Below, in pieces: positions 1-6,998 of a DNA stretch of 12,271 bases (positions are counted from its first letter, which is position 1; each line of letters begins with the position of its first letter). The notes under the pieces are model-generated. The model saw only the letters and a list, made by a program, of their open reading frames with translations. It had not been told where the DNA came from and did no database searches. The stretch is taken from NCBI GenBank assembly GCA_938009335.1, contig CALLHT010000129.1:1-12271 (forward strand), read 5' to 3'. This DNA is from an uncultured Rhizobiaceae group bacterium. GTDB lineage: Bacteria > Pseudomonadota > Alphaproteobacteria > Rhizobiales > Rhizobiaceae. The translations under genes were made by a program, and so were the position numbers.

Positions 1-705
1 ATTCTTGAGCGAAACGGCACCATCGATAAATACATGGGTGATGCTATTATGGCGTTCTGGAATGCGCCCTTTGACTTTGAACACCACGCGTTGGAATCAA
101 GTCTCGCTGCAATTGAAATGTTGGAAAATATTGCTGCGTTAAATGCAGAACGCAAAGAACAACTGAAAGACAGCGAAACCGAAACCTATCATGAGATCAA
201 TGTCGGCATTGGCATCAACACTGGCCTGTGTGTCGTCGGCAATATGGGAAGCGAAAACAGATTTGACTATACAGCCCTCGGCGATACGGTGAACATTGCA
301 TCCAGGCTTGAGGGGCAATCCAAACCTTATGGTTTGCCGATTGTCATCGGACCGGAAACGGCGTCACGCATCAGAGATACACTTGCAGTCTTTGAAATTG
401 ACCTAATCCGTGTGAAGGGTAAGAACGAACCCATCCGCATTTATTCACTGGTTGGCCGGCAAGATCTGGCGCAGTCAGAAACATTTGAAGAATTTCGCGC
501 TGTCAATTCTGCCATGCTTGCTTCCTATCGCGGGCGTGAGTGGAACGAAGCATTCGACGCATTAGAAACGCTTGAAGAACTGGGTGAGAAACTCAACCTG
601 TCCATCGATGAATATCTTTTGATCTATGAAGCGCGGATTACCGAATTTCAATCCAACCCACCCGGAGCAAACTGGGACGGGGTATATGTAGCGGCATCAA
701 AATAA
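1..705 (+). CDS. Class III adenylate/guanylate cyclase, C-terminal part (5' truncated by window edge)
   Basis: The reading frame is open from base 1 and gives 234 residues, so the start and any sensor or membrane region lie outside the window. The visible part is most of a class III nucleotide cyclase catalytic domain, which makes cAMP or cGMP from ATP or GTP. The first residues read GTIDKYMGDAIMAFWNAP, carrying the purine-contacting Lys and the second metal-binding Asp (GDA). Further on, FDYTALGDTVNIASRLE carries the second base-contacting residue region and the Asn and Arg that stabilise the transition state. The first metal Asp must lie upstream. The Lys plus FDYT pattern favours an adenylate cyclase. 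About 75 residues after the core look helical (EEFRAVNSAMLASYRGREWN), a tail common in CHASE2-type bacterial cyclases. The last 9 bases overlap the convergent transferase gene. The family is clear; the nucleotide specificity and input signal are not. Confidence 0.92.
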   Translation: MLERNGTIDKYMGDAIMAFWNAPFDFEHHALESSLAAIEMLENIAALNAERKEQLKDSETETYHEINVGIGINTGLCVVGNMGSENRFDYTALGDTVNIASRLEGQSKPYGLPIVIGPETASRIRDTLAVFEIDLIRVKGKNEPIRIYSLVGRQDLAQSETFEEFRAVNSAMLASYRGREWNEAFDALETLEELGEKLNLSIDEYLLIYEARITEFQSNPPGANWDGVYVAASK

Positions 706-1386
706 ACTGGAATTTGCTTCGAGCCATTCAAGCATCTGCCGTTGAGCGGAATTGATGCTCTCTTGATTGTTCCACAAAGTCTCCTGCAGCGTTTTCAAGT
801 CTTCTAACGTGTCAACATCTTGTGCGCACGCTAATCGATCCAGTGACAAGTCGGTTTGTTCTAATTGCTGCGTAAGTTCCAAAAGGGTAGTTTCAGAGCT
901 GTAGGTAACCGCTTCCCAAACCTCTCGGGGAATAGGTTGTTTGCTAGCAAATAGATAAAACCCGCCATCTGCAGCAGGACCTGAAACCGAGTCCGCTGTT
1001 CCCCCAGCCAAACGCGACACTGCATCGACAATAACCGTAGGTGAAAGTTGCGGGCTATCTGTACCAATCATCATCACCGCATCATAAGTCCCAAAAAGAT
1101 GTTCTGAGACATTGGCAAGCCGCGCACCCAAACCACCATCACCTGTCCAGATTGCCGGAAAAGAACGGCTTGCCCAATGGGCTGGCCCCTCTTCTTCTGC
1201 TACGACCCACACTGGGTAGATTGCTTCCGGAAAAGCTTCTCCCGCCTCTGCTACAAACGCTTCCACACATTCGACGCTAAGTCTGAAAAATTCCTCAGCT
1301 TTTTCCTTCCTAATATCAGCCGCTAGCCGGGTTTTTACATCAGATAAGCCAATGGTTTTGGCGAAAATGGCAACAGCGCATCTCAT
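697..1386 (-). CDS. TIGR04282/DUF2064 transferase (rSAM-associated transferase 1)
   Basis: This is a 229-residue GT-A-fold protein of the DUF2064 family, named 'transferase 1, rSAM/selenodomain-associated'. The family resembles nucleotidyltransferases that activate sugars. Visible motifs, in order, are FAKTIGLSDVKTRLA near the N terminus (nucleotide-binding loop), TGDGGLGARL, IGTDSPQL (metal-binding Asp) and GPAADGGFYLFA. I start it at the ATG at 1384-1386 rather than at the longer open frame reaching 1485. That start follows an AAAGG ribosome site (1395-1399) by 8 bases, forms an ATGA overlap with the upstream transferase stop, and places the FAK motif at the usual N-terminal position. It is the last gene of the leftward rSAM operon. 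Its substrate is not known from sequence; activation of a sugar phosphate produced by the operon is an inference. Confidence 0.9.
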   Translation of the reverse strand: MRCAVAIFAKTIGLSDVKTRLAADIRKEKAEEFFRLSVECVEAFVAEAGEAFPEAIYPVWVVAEEEGPAHWASRSFPAIWTGDGGLGARLANVSEHLFGTYDAVMMIGTDSPQLSPTVIVDAVSRLAGGTADSVSGPAADGGFYLFASKQPIPREVWEAVTYSSETTLLELTQQLEQTDLSLDRLACAQDVDTLEDLKTLQETLWNNQESINSAQRQMLEWLEANSSLF

Positions 1387-2075
1387 TTTGTCAGCCTTTT
1401 TAGTCTGCACCCCTGAAGGATAAACCATTGTGGAACGCCTTGTAGAATGGTCAACCAAACAAACCTGAGCGTCGTCGCAAGCCAACCACGATCCTGATAC
1501 CGTCGAGCCGAAGTATAAACCGGAGTACCTGTAGACATTACAGGAACGCCCATGTGGTGTGCTTTCCAGACCAAAATGTGATCTTCTCCCGATGGCAAGT
1601 CTTCGCGATATCCGCCCAAATCCTCAAACACATCCCGACGGATCATAAACGCCTGATCGCCAAACGGAAGTTTTAGGGTTCCAGCGCGCCACTTTACAGC
1701 CCATTCGTTCCAACTCATGGCAGACGGACCATCATCCGAAAACTTTAGATCGAAGAAGAAAAGCGCTTTTTCATTGCTGGTGATGCAACTGCGCATCATT
1801 CTAAGAGCACCGTCACCCAATCGCGTATCCGCATGCAGAAACCACAGCCATTCATGTTTGGCAACGCGGGAACCGGCATTCATTTGACCGGCACGTCCCC
1901 GGCCTTCGTTGCAAGTAGTAAGATCAAACGAGTAATCATCTTCACCTAAGTCTATTTGCTGATCACCCGCAGCCAGAATAACTTCACTACCCATTGGCAA
2001 ATCCAATTGATCCACCAAATCACGCCACGCCTGCTCGCCTGGAGCCAGCGGAATGATGACAGAAACAGGAGACAC
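1383..2075 (-). CDS. TIGR04283 family glycosyltransferase (rSAM-associated transferase 2; arsenosugar-type)
   Basis: This 230-residue family 2 (GT-A) glycosyltransferase belongs to the group named 'transferase 2, rSAM/selenodomain-associated', often annotated as an arsenosugar biosynthesis glycosyltransferase. It begins VSVIIPLAPGEQ. It then carries the diagnostic NEGRGRAGQMNAG, WLWFLHADTRL with the metal-binding H-A-D triplet, and near the C terminus AFMIRRDVFEDLGGY followed by SGEDHIL. There is no signal peptide; a hydrophobic C-terminal stretch (TLRFVWLTILQGVPQWFI) is typical of the family and may touch the membrane. The start is a GTG at 2073-2075, three bases after the phosphorylase stop, since an internal start would remove the first beta strand. 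Its stop overlaps the next start as ATGA, so translation is probably coupled. Family assignment is strong; donor and acceptor are unknown. Confidence 0.9.
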   Translation of the reverse strand: MSPVSVIIPLAPGEQAWRDLVDQLDLPMGSEVILAAGDQQIDLGEDDYSFDLTTCNEGRGRAGQMNAGSRVAKHEWLWFLHADTRLGDGALRMMRSCITSNEKALFFFDLKFSDDGPSAMSWNEWAVKWRAGTLKLPFGDQAFMIRRDVFEDLGGYREDLPSGEDHILVWKAHHMGVPVMSTGTPVYTSARRYQDRGWLATTLRFVWLTILQGVPQWFILQGCRLKRLTK

Positions 2076-2078
2076 GGC

Positions 2079-2924
2079 CTAAGCTCGCAATACGTCCAGC
2101 ATCTCAAGCTGTTCAGATGTCAAAGCACTGTCTGGTGTCAAAACCGCCATAGCCAAGGACTTCCTGTAGGTTTCATCAACTTTAGGTAGCGGTGATTGCA
2201 GCATCGCCATGAGAAGTTCCTTGGCTTTTTCCAGACTTGCCCCAAATCGTTCAATGACCGCCTGAACGGTTACATGCTGTTCAGGATCATCGAGCCAACA
2301 GTCGTAGTCGGTCGCAATACAGATGGTCGCGTAGGACAGTTGAGCTTCACGCGCCAAGAAAACCTCCGGTACATTGGTCATACCAACCAGATCACATCCG
2401 GCACCACGCATAAAAAAGCTTTCAGCCTTTGTGCCAAGACGCGGGCCTTCAACACAGGCGTAGGTTTTATCCATATGCAGTTTGATTGCGTTTTCTCGTG
2501 CCACCTGCTTGATCCAGCCGGATAAATCAGGACATGTCGGAACGGCTGTGGAAACATGTGCTGCGATGCCATTTCCGAAAAATGTATAGTCACGCTTTCC
2601 TTTGGTCAGATCGAGATATTGCGACGGAATTGAAAAATCGCCCGGTGCAATTTCTTCCTGTAAACTTCCAACAGCTGAAAACCCGATAACCATTCGCGCA
2701 CCGGCTTGTTTCAGTGCATAAATGTTTGCGCGATAATTGATTTCATGGGGAAGATAAGCATGCCCGCCACCATGACGGGGCAAAAACAATATCTCGTGCT
2801 CACCAAGTTTCAATGTTTTTAAGGGCGCCGAAGGCGTGCCAAACGGCGTATCGACTTCAACCTCAGAAACGACTTCAAGCCCATCGAGTTGGTAAAGTCC
2901 CGTGCCACCAATAATTGCTAACAT
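2079..2924 (-). CDS. mtnP: S-methyl-5'-thioadenosine phosphorylase family protein
   Basis: This 281-residue PNP/MTAP-family enzyme cleaves the N-glycosidic bond of a 5'-modified nucleoside with phosphate, releasing base and ribose-1-phosphate derivative. Visible features are IGGTGLY (residues 5-11), the phosphate-binding PRHG (R50-H51), SAVGSL, VEGPRLGTKAES, MTNVPEV with M182-T183, and ATDYDCW with D206 and D208. That last motif marks adenine-preferring MTAP; hypoxanthine-preferring enzymes differ there. A strong AGGGG ribosome site precedes the ATG by 5 bases, and the stop is TAG. It sits between the rSAM gene (29-base gap) and transferase 2 (3-base gap). MTAP normally salvages methylthioadenosine, but no other methionine-salvage gene is present. 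Its position suggests it may act on a 5'-modified adenosine made by the rSAM enzyme. That role is inferred; the symbol denotes family only. Confidence 0.92.
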   Translation of the reverse strand: MLAIIGGTGLYQLDGLEVVSEVEVDTPFGTPSAPLKTLKLGEHEILFLPRHGGGHAYLPHEINYRANIYALKQAGARMVIGFSAVGSLQEEIAPGDFSIPSQYLDLTKGKRDYTFFGNGIAAHVSTAVPTCPDLSGWIKQVARENAIKLHMDKTYACVEGPRLGTKAESFFMRGAGCDLVGMTNVPEVFLAREAQLSYATICIATDYDCWLDDPEQHVTVQAVIERFGASLEKAKELLMAMLQSPLPKVDETYRKSLAMAVLTPDSALTSEQLEMLDVLRA

Positions 2925-2953
2925 GCTTACCCCTGAAATCGGATGATTGCGGT

Positions 2954-3910
2954 TTAGTCTTTGACGCTACAGGCACCACCGCCAAGCACACAGAATTTTG
3001 CACAAAAGACATGGTTCAATGCAACAGGCTTTCTCGCTTCCGCAAGAGTTTCGCCCATATTGAACTGTTGGTCATATGCCAGAAGTGTGCAGGCCTGAAC
3101 CGCAGGCTTCTTATGCCCCTTATGCTTCACGACCATACGCGAAGATGAGCACATCATGTCTTTTGGATCAACATTCAGGATACCCCAGCAAGCTGTGGTA
3201 ATTTCGGGCACTTCTTCAGTCGGTTCCATCTCGGGAAACAACACAAGCTGCTTTTTGTCCTGAGCGTCGATGCTAATATCATTTTCTTTGAAGAAGGCCT
3301 CAAAGCCATCGCGCAATTCAGCTTCTTCTTCGCCCCAGCGGGTGCGCCCAGCAATATCAATGTTGAACTTGTTATCCGACAGCCACTTGAGGCCCAACAT
3401 CATTGGCTTCCAACTATTCTCGCCCCGCTCGTCCTCATGGAGCTCCGGTTTGAAATGGTCCACCGAGACGCGCAACGTCATTTTGTTTCCGTAGGTTTCA
3501 TTCAGGCGAAGAAGCTCATCGGCACATTTCATCATGGGCCGCATAGCGTTTGTAAGGACCAAAAGATCAAAGCCGCGCTCCAATGAACTTTCCATAATCG
3601 CGATGATGTCCGGGTTCATGAACGGTTCGCCACCCGTTATGCCGATTTCAGTCGTTGGCAATTCCTGATCTCGAATTTCATCCAGATAGCTCAGCGCTTC
3701 TGCGTGAGAAATGTAGACTAAACGGTCATTCTTAGGCGTTGATTCGATATAGCAATTTTTGCATGCAAGATTACACAACGTACCGGTATTGAACCAAAGG
3801 GTTGTCAATCCACTCAATGGAACTTTGGCGCGTTTCTCGCCTTTGGCAGTGATTTCCGGATCAGAAAACTTCTTGGAGGCAACTGCCACCGGATCGAGAT
3901 GTATATTCAT
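2954..3910 (-). CDS. Radical SAM enzyme with C-terminal SPASM/twitch-like cysteine cluster
   Basis: This 318-residue radical SAM protein has the cluster motif CNLACKNC (C46, C50, C53), which holds the [4Fe-4S] that cleaves SAM, and GGEP (93-96), which helps bind SAM. The C-terminal third holds six cysteines (C241, C254, C274, C303, C307, C314) in a spacing that suggests an auxiliary Fe-S centre as in SPASM or twitch domains. No in-frame TGA or Cys-selenocysteine tail is present, so it does not look like the rSAM/selenodomain (ArsS, TIGR04167) family that usually accompanies the two downstream transferases. It is the first gene of the leftward operon. The start is uncertain: I prefer the ATG at 3908-3910, with an AGGAA about 13 bases upstream. 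ATGs at 3940 and 4006 are in frame and would add residues without recognisable motifs. Substrate unknown. Confidence 0.85.
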   Translation of the reverse strand: MNIHLDPVAVASKKFSDPEITAKGEKRAKVPLSGLTTLWFNTGTLCNLACKNCYIESTPKNDRLVYISHAEALSYLDEIRDQELPTTEIGITGGEPFMNPDIIAIMESSLERGFDLLVLTNAMRPMMKCADELLRLNETYGNKMTLRVSVDHFKPELHEDERGENSWKPMMLGLKWLSDNKFNIDIAGRTRWGEEEAELRDGFEAFFKENDISIDAQDKKQLVLFPEMEPTEEVPEITTACWGILNVDPKDMMCSSSRMVVKHKGHKKPAVQACTLLAYDQQFNMGETLAEARKPVALNHVFCAKFCVLGGGACSVKD

Positions 3911-3942
3911 AGAAAGCGTACAATTCCTGTTAGCTGACATAG

Positions 3943-3971
3943 TGCTTAACTTTAGGGTTACACTTGTGCAA
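3943..3971 (-). promoter_or_regulatory. Possible sigma70-type promoter of the rSAM operon
   Basis: On the minus strand, TTGCAC (3966-3971) and TAAGCA (3943-3948) are separated by 17 bases. The -35 is good and the -10 weak. Transcription from here would start about 20-25 bases before the preferred rSAM start at 3910 and would exclude the longest upstream frame. This is a prediction from pattern only. Confidence 0.25.
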
Positions 3972-4016
3972 GGATTACTTACCTGCTTTTTGTGTCCAAA
4001 AATCAAAACACAATAA

Positions 4017-4084
4017 CAATGATTTGAGAATCTCCAAGCGAGTTACACTCTAAAAGCATCCTTGTATTACCGCTGCAATGATTT
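4017..4084. repeat. Exact 9-bp direct repeat CAATGATTT flanking the divergent intergenic region
   Basis: CAATGATTT occurs at 4017-4025 and again at 4076-4084, 59 bases start to start, inside the gap between the divergent rSAM and CoA-transferase genes (3911-4095). The second copy ends 11 bases before the CoA-transferase start. The repeat itself is plain in the sequence. A regulatory role is a guess, and chance in AT-rich DNA is possible. No clear promoter for the rightward operon could be picked here. Confidence 0.35.
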
Positions 4085-4095
4085 AAAGACAGCCC

Positions 4096-5358
4096 ATGAA
4101 TTCTAAGCACAACACATCATCCGGACCACTTTCAGGCCTGAAAGTCTTGGATCTTTCCCGCATTCTAGCAGGGCCTACCTGCACGCAATTATTTGGAGAC
4201 CTTGGCGCGGAGATCATCAAAATTGAGCGCCCTCTAAAGGGCGACGATACACGCTTTTGGGGGCCCCCATTCCTCAAAGATAAAGACGGAAACGACACAA
4301 CCGAAAGCGCTTATTATATGAGCGCAAACCGCAATAAAAATTCAGTTGCGGTGGATTTAACCAAACCTCAGGGACAGGAAATCATTCGCGATCTAGCGAA
4401 AGAATGCGACGTTCTGATTGAAAACTTCAAGGCTGGCGATTTGGCGCGCTACGGACTTGACTACGATAGCTTGCGTGAGATCAACCCTGCCCTGATTTAT
4501 TGCTCCATTACAGGGTTCGGCATGACCGGGCCTTATGCGCATCGTCCAGGCTACGATTTTCTCATTCAAGGAATGGGCGGCATCATGAGCCTGACTGGCA
4601 AGCCGGATGATGAAGGTGGTGAACCAACCAAGTGCGGTGTCGGTATCGCGGATGTGATGTGTGGCATGTATGCGTCAACCGCCATTTTATCCGCCCTTCA
4701 CGCAAGACATGCATCCGGAAACGGGCAACACATCGACATCTCTCTGCTTGATTGTCAGGTCGCGTGGTTGATCAATCAGGGGGCAGGATATCTAGTTTCT
4801 GGCGAAGTGCCCCCACGCCGCGGCAATGAGCACCCCACAATCGTTCCCTATGGCACTTTTAGTGCATCTGATCAGGCGTTCATTATTGCCGCCGGAAATG
4901 ACAGCCAATACCAGCGCTTGTGCGAAACGATTGGCGCGCCGGAACTCGCTGAAGATGAACGCTTTGCCAAAAACAAAGACCGTGTCCTAAACCGCCGCGA
5001 TCTCATTCCGCTGATTGATGCAAGGACCGAGACTCAACCCAGCACCCATTGGCTTGAAGTGCTGGAAGCCGCTGGTGTACCGTGTGGGCCGGTGAACGAT
5101 CTTGCGCAGACTTTTTCCGATCCGCAGATCCAGCACCGTGAAATGGCCGTAACGATGCCCCATCGTGAAGCTGGAGGCGACGGCGTGACTTTGATAGGCA
5201 ATCCGCTAAATTTCAGCGAGACACCTGTAAAATACGAAAAAGCCCCGCCCGTACGCGCAGAACATACAAAAGAAATGTTGGTCAAGCACCTTGGCCTGAG
5301 CGATGAAAAAATCGCAGAACTTGAAGAGAATGGAATTATCGAATGTCTGAAAAACTAA
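4096..5358 (+). CDS. Class III (CaiB/BaiF family) CoA transferase
   Basis: This is a 420-residue protein of the family III CoA transferases, which move CoA between carboxylic acids through an aspartyl anhydride intermediate. It opens with LSGLKVLDLSRILAGPTCT, followed by DLGAEIIKIERP, the AVDLTKPQGQ segment, LIENFKAG, YCSITGFGMTGPY and RPGYDFLIQGMGGIMSLTG. The likely catalytic Asp is D186 in GIADVMCGMYA. The length is normal for the family. The overall pattern resembles SUGCT-like members rather than formyl-CoA transferase, but substrates cannot be read from sequence. The start has only a weak ribosome site (AAAGACAG). Its last 16 bases overlap the next gene, so the two products are probably made together and may act in sequence: one forms an acyl-CoA and the other acts on the acid or its CoA ester. 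It is cytosolic. Confidence 0.93.
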   Translation: MNSKHNTSSGPLSGLKVLDLSRILAGPTCTQLFGDLGAEIIKIERPLKGDDTRFWGPPFLKDKDGNDTTESAYYMSANRNKNSVAVDLTKPQGQEIIRDLAKECDVLIENFKAGDLARYGLDYDSLREINPALIYCSITGFGMTGPYAHRPGYDFLIQGMGGIMSLTGKPDDEGGEPTKCGVGIADVMCGMYASTAILSALHARHASGNGQHIDISLLDCQVAWLINQGAGYLVSGEVPPRRGNEHPTIVPYGTFSASDQAFIIAAGNDSQYQRLCETIGAPELAEDERFAKNKDRVLNRRDLIPLIDARTETQPSTHWLEVLEAAGVPCGPVNDLAQTFSDPQIQHREMAVTMPHREAGGDGVTLIGNPLNFSETPVKYEKAPPVRAEHTKEMLVKHLGLSDEKIAELEENGIIECLKN

Positions 5359-6959
5359 CCTCTGCTGATATGCTCGCCCGCACATTGGCGGCGAACGGTT
5401 GTAAGCGCGCCTATGGCATTCCAGGCGGCGAGGTATTGGCAATCATCGATGCGTTTGATCGCGCAGGCATTGAATTCATTCTTATCAAACATGAAAACTC
5501 CGGCGGCTTCATGGCGGAAGGCGCTTGGCACGCAGACGGACATCCGCCCGTGCTTGTTGCAACTGTAGGTCCCGGCGTTGCAAACGCGGTGAACGTCGTC
5601 GCAAACGCTATGCAAGACCGCGTGCCGTTGCTGTTTGTAACGGGTTGCGTGGATACAGCTGAAGCTGAAAGCTACACCCACCAGGTGTTTGACCACCGCA
5701 AGATGCTCGATGAAATCACGAAAGCGACGTTTACCGGCACAACATCCACATGCGGGTTGATTGCGCAGAAAGCGGCTTCGATTGCACTCGAGCCACAAAT
5801 GGGTCCGGTACATCTGGATATCCCTGTTTCTGTCGCTGAAGCAGAAGCAACCGAAACATTAACCGTCGGGCCGGTTCCAACACCAATCCAGCCCCCAATG
5901 CAGGATGAGATTTTCAAACAAGCCTGTGCTGCACTTCAAAACGCAAAGAATCCGATTGCGATTACAGGGGTAGATGCGGTGAATGAACTGGCTGGCCCTG
6001 CAATTACCGAATTTTGTGAAGCGCACAATATTCCGGTGATTGCATCTTACAAAGCCAAAGGGCTTATTGATGAGAGCAATCCTCTCAGCATTGGCGGCGC
6101 GGGGCTTTCTCCGAAAGCCGATAAAATTCTTATGCCATTGCTGGATGAATCAGACTGCATTCTGTTGATTGGCTATGACCCAATCGAAATGCGCATTGGT
6201 TGGCGCAATCCTTGGGATACAGATAAGACAGTTATTGAGATTACGCCAACTTTGCGCACCCATGGCATGCATCACGTCAGCCACACAATTCGCGCCTCTT
6301 TAGCACCCACATTAAAAGCCATGACGGCGAATATGAATTCAACACGCAATAGCGTCCCTGCTCTTGCAGTCAATGCGCGAGCAGCGTTTTGGGATACCTT
6401 TTCCGCCGATTCAGAGTTTGGACCGGACCGCGTGTTCGCCACCCTGCGCGACTCTTTACCAAATAATACCGTAGCAACAGCGGACAGCGGCGCACATCGT
6501 ATCCTACTGAGCCAGATGTGGCCTTGTCACCATCCGCGCGGACTGCTGCAATCCTCGGCGCTTTGTACGATGGCCTGCGCAGTGCCAATTGCTGCAGGCT
6601 ACAAACAGGCCGCACCGGAAACACCGGTGATTGCATTCGTCGGTGATGCGGGTCTTGAAATGGGATTGGGCGAACTCGCAACCCTTCGCGAACACAAAAT
6701 CCCGATTATCATTTGCGTGCTCGTTGATGAAAGCCTCACTTTGATCGAGATGAAACAGCGCGCGTCTCAGCGCCCTAATCTAGGTGTTGATTTCTCCGGT
6801 TCTGATTTCCCGACTGTGGCTAATGCTCTCGGCGGTCATGGGGTTTGGGTCGATGATGCTGATAGCCTCCGCCAGGAAGCTGCCGATGCATTAGAACGGG
6901 ATACGTTCACAGTGCTGGCCTGCCGCATTGGCCGCAAAAGTTATGATGGGCGGTTTTAA
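5343..6959 (+). CDS. ThDP-dependent acetolactate-synthase-like enzyme
   Basis: This 538-residue protein has the three-domain plan of acetolactate synthase and relatives. The N-terminal Pyr domain carries IPGGEV and KHENSGGFMAEG, with the ThDP-activating Glu at E51. The central domain includes GVDAVNELAG, VIASYKAKG and IGYDPIEMR. The C-terminal PP domain holds the ThDP/Mg motif starting GDAGLEMGLGELATL (G434-D435) and ending VDESL. The usual second metal ligand Asn is replaced by Asp (D462), and the third motif residue is Ala, as in some known synthases. The protein ends normally, with no missing domain. It is not a good match to oxalyl-CoA decarboxylase or 2-hydroxyacyl-CoA lyase, which have GDSAFGFSGME-type motifs. 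The enzyme class (lyase, ligase or decarboxylase on a 2-oxo acid) is clear; the substrate is not. It overlaps the CoA-transferase gene by 16 bases. Confidence 0.9.
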   Translation: MSEKLTSADMLARTLAANGCKRAYGIPGGEVLAIIDAFDRAGIEFILIKHENSGGFMAEGAWHADGHPPVLVATVGPGVANAVNVVANAMQDRVPLLFVTGCVDTAEAESYTHQVFDHRKMLDEITKATFTGTTSTCGLIAQKAASIALEPQMGPVHLDIPVSVAEAEATETLTVGPVPTPIQPPMQDEIFKQACAALQNAKNPIAITGVDAVNELAGPAITEFCEAHNIPVIASYKAKGLIDESNPLSIGGAGLSPKADKILMPLLDESDCILLIGYDPIEMRIGWRNPWDTDKTVIEITPTLRTHGMHHVSHTIRASLAPTLKAMTANMNSTRNSVPALAVNARAAFWDTFSADSEFGPDRVFATLRDSLPNNTVATADSGAHRILLSQMWPCHHPRGLLQSSALCTMACAVPIAAGYKQAAPETPVIAFVGDAGLEMGLGELATLREHKIPIIICVLVDESLTLIEMKQRASQRPNLGVDFSGSDFPTVANALGGHGVWVDDADSLRQEAADALERDTFTVLACRIGRKSYDGRF

Positions 6960-6998
6960 AAATTGAACTGATCCTGTAATGCTTTAGGCTCAGTCATT

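Noticed and set aside
1387..1485. N-terminal extension of the transferase 1 frame
   Set aside because: It lies wholly inside the upstream transferase gene, has no family motif, and the ATG at 1386 has its own ribosome site and an ATGA overlap.
2079..2924. Methylthioinosine phosphorylase or plain purine nucleoside phosphorylase
   Set aside because: The ATDYDCW motif with two Asp residues fits adenine-preferring MTAP.
2954..3910. Selenocysteine (TGA read-through) in the rSAM gene
   Set aside because: The frame has no internal TGA, ends in TAA and has ordinary cysteines at the C terminus.
3911..4006. Longer rSAM starts at 3940 or 4006
   Set aside because: No ribosome site is visible before either, the added residues carry no motif, and a possible promoter lies within the stretch. 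The 3940 start remains possible.
4096..6959. Oxalate degradation pair (frc-oxc)
   Set aside because: The gene order is similar, but the ThDP enzyme lacks the Oxc-type motif and looks acetolactate-synthase-like, so I do not call it Oxc.
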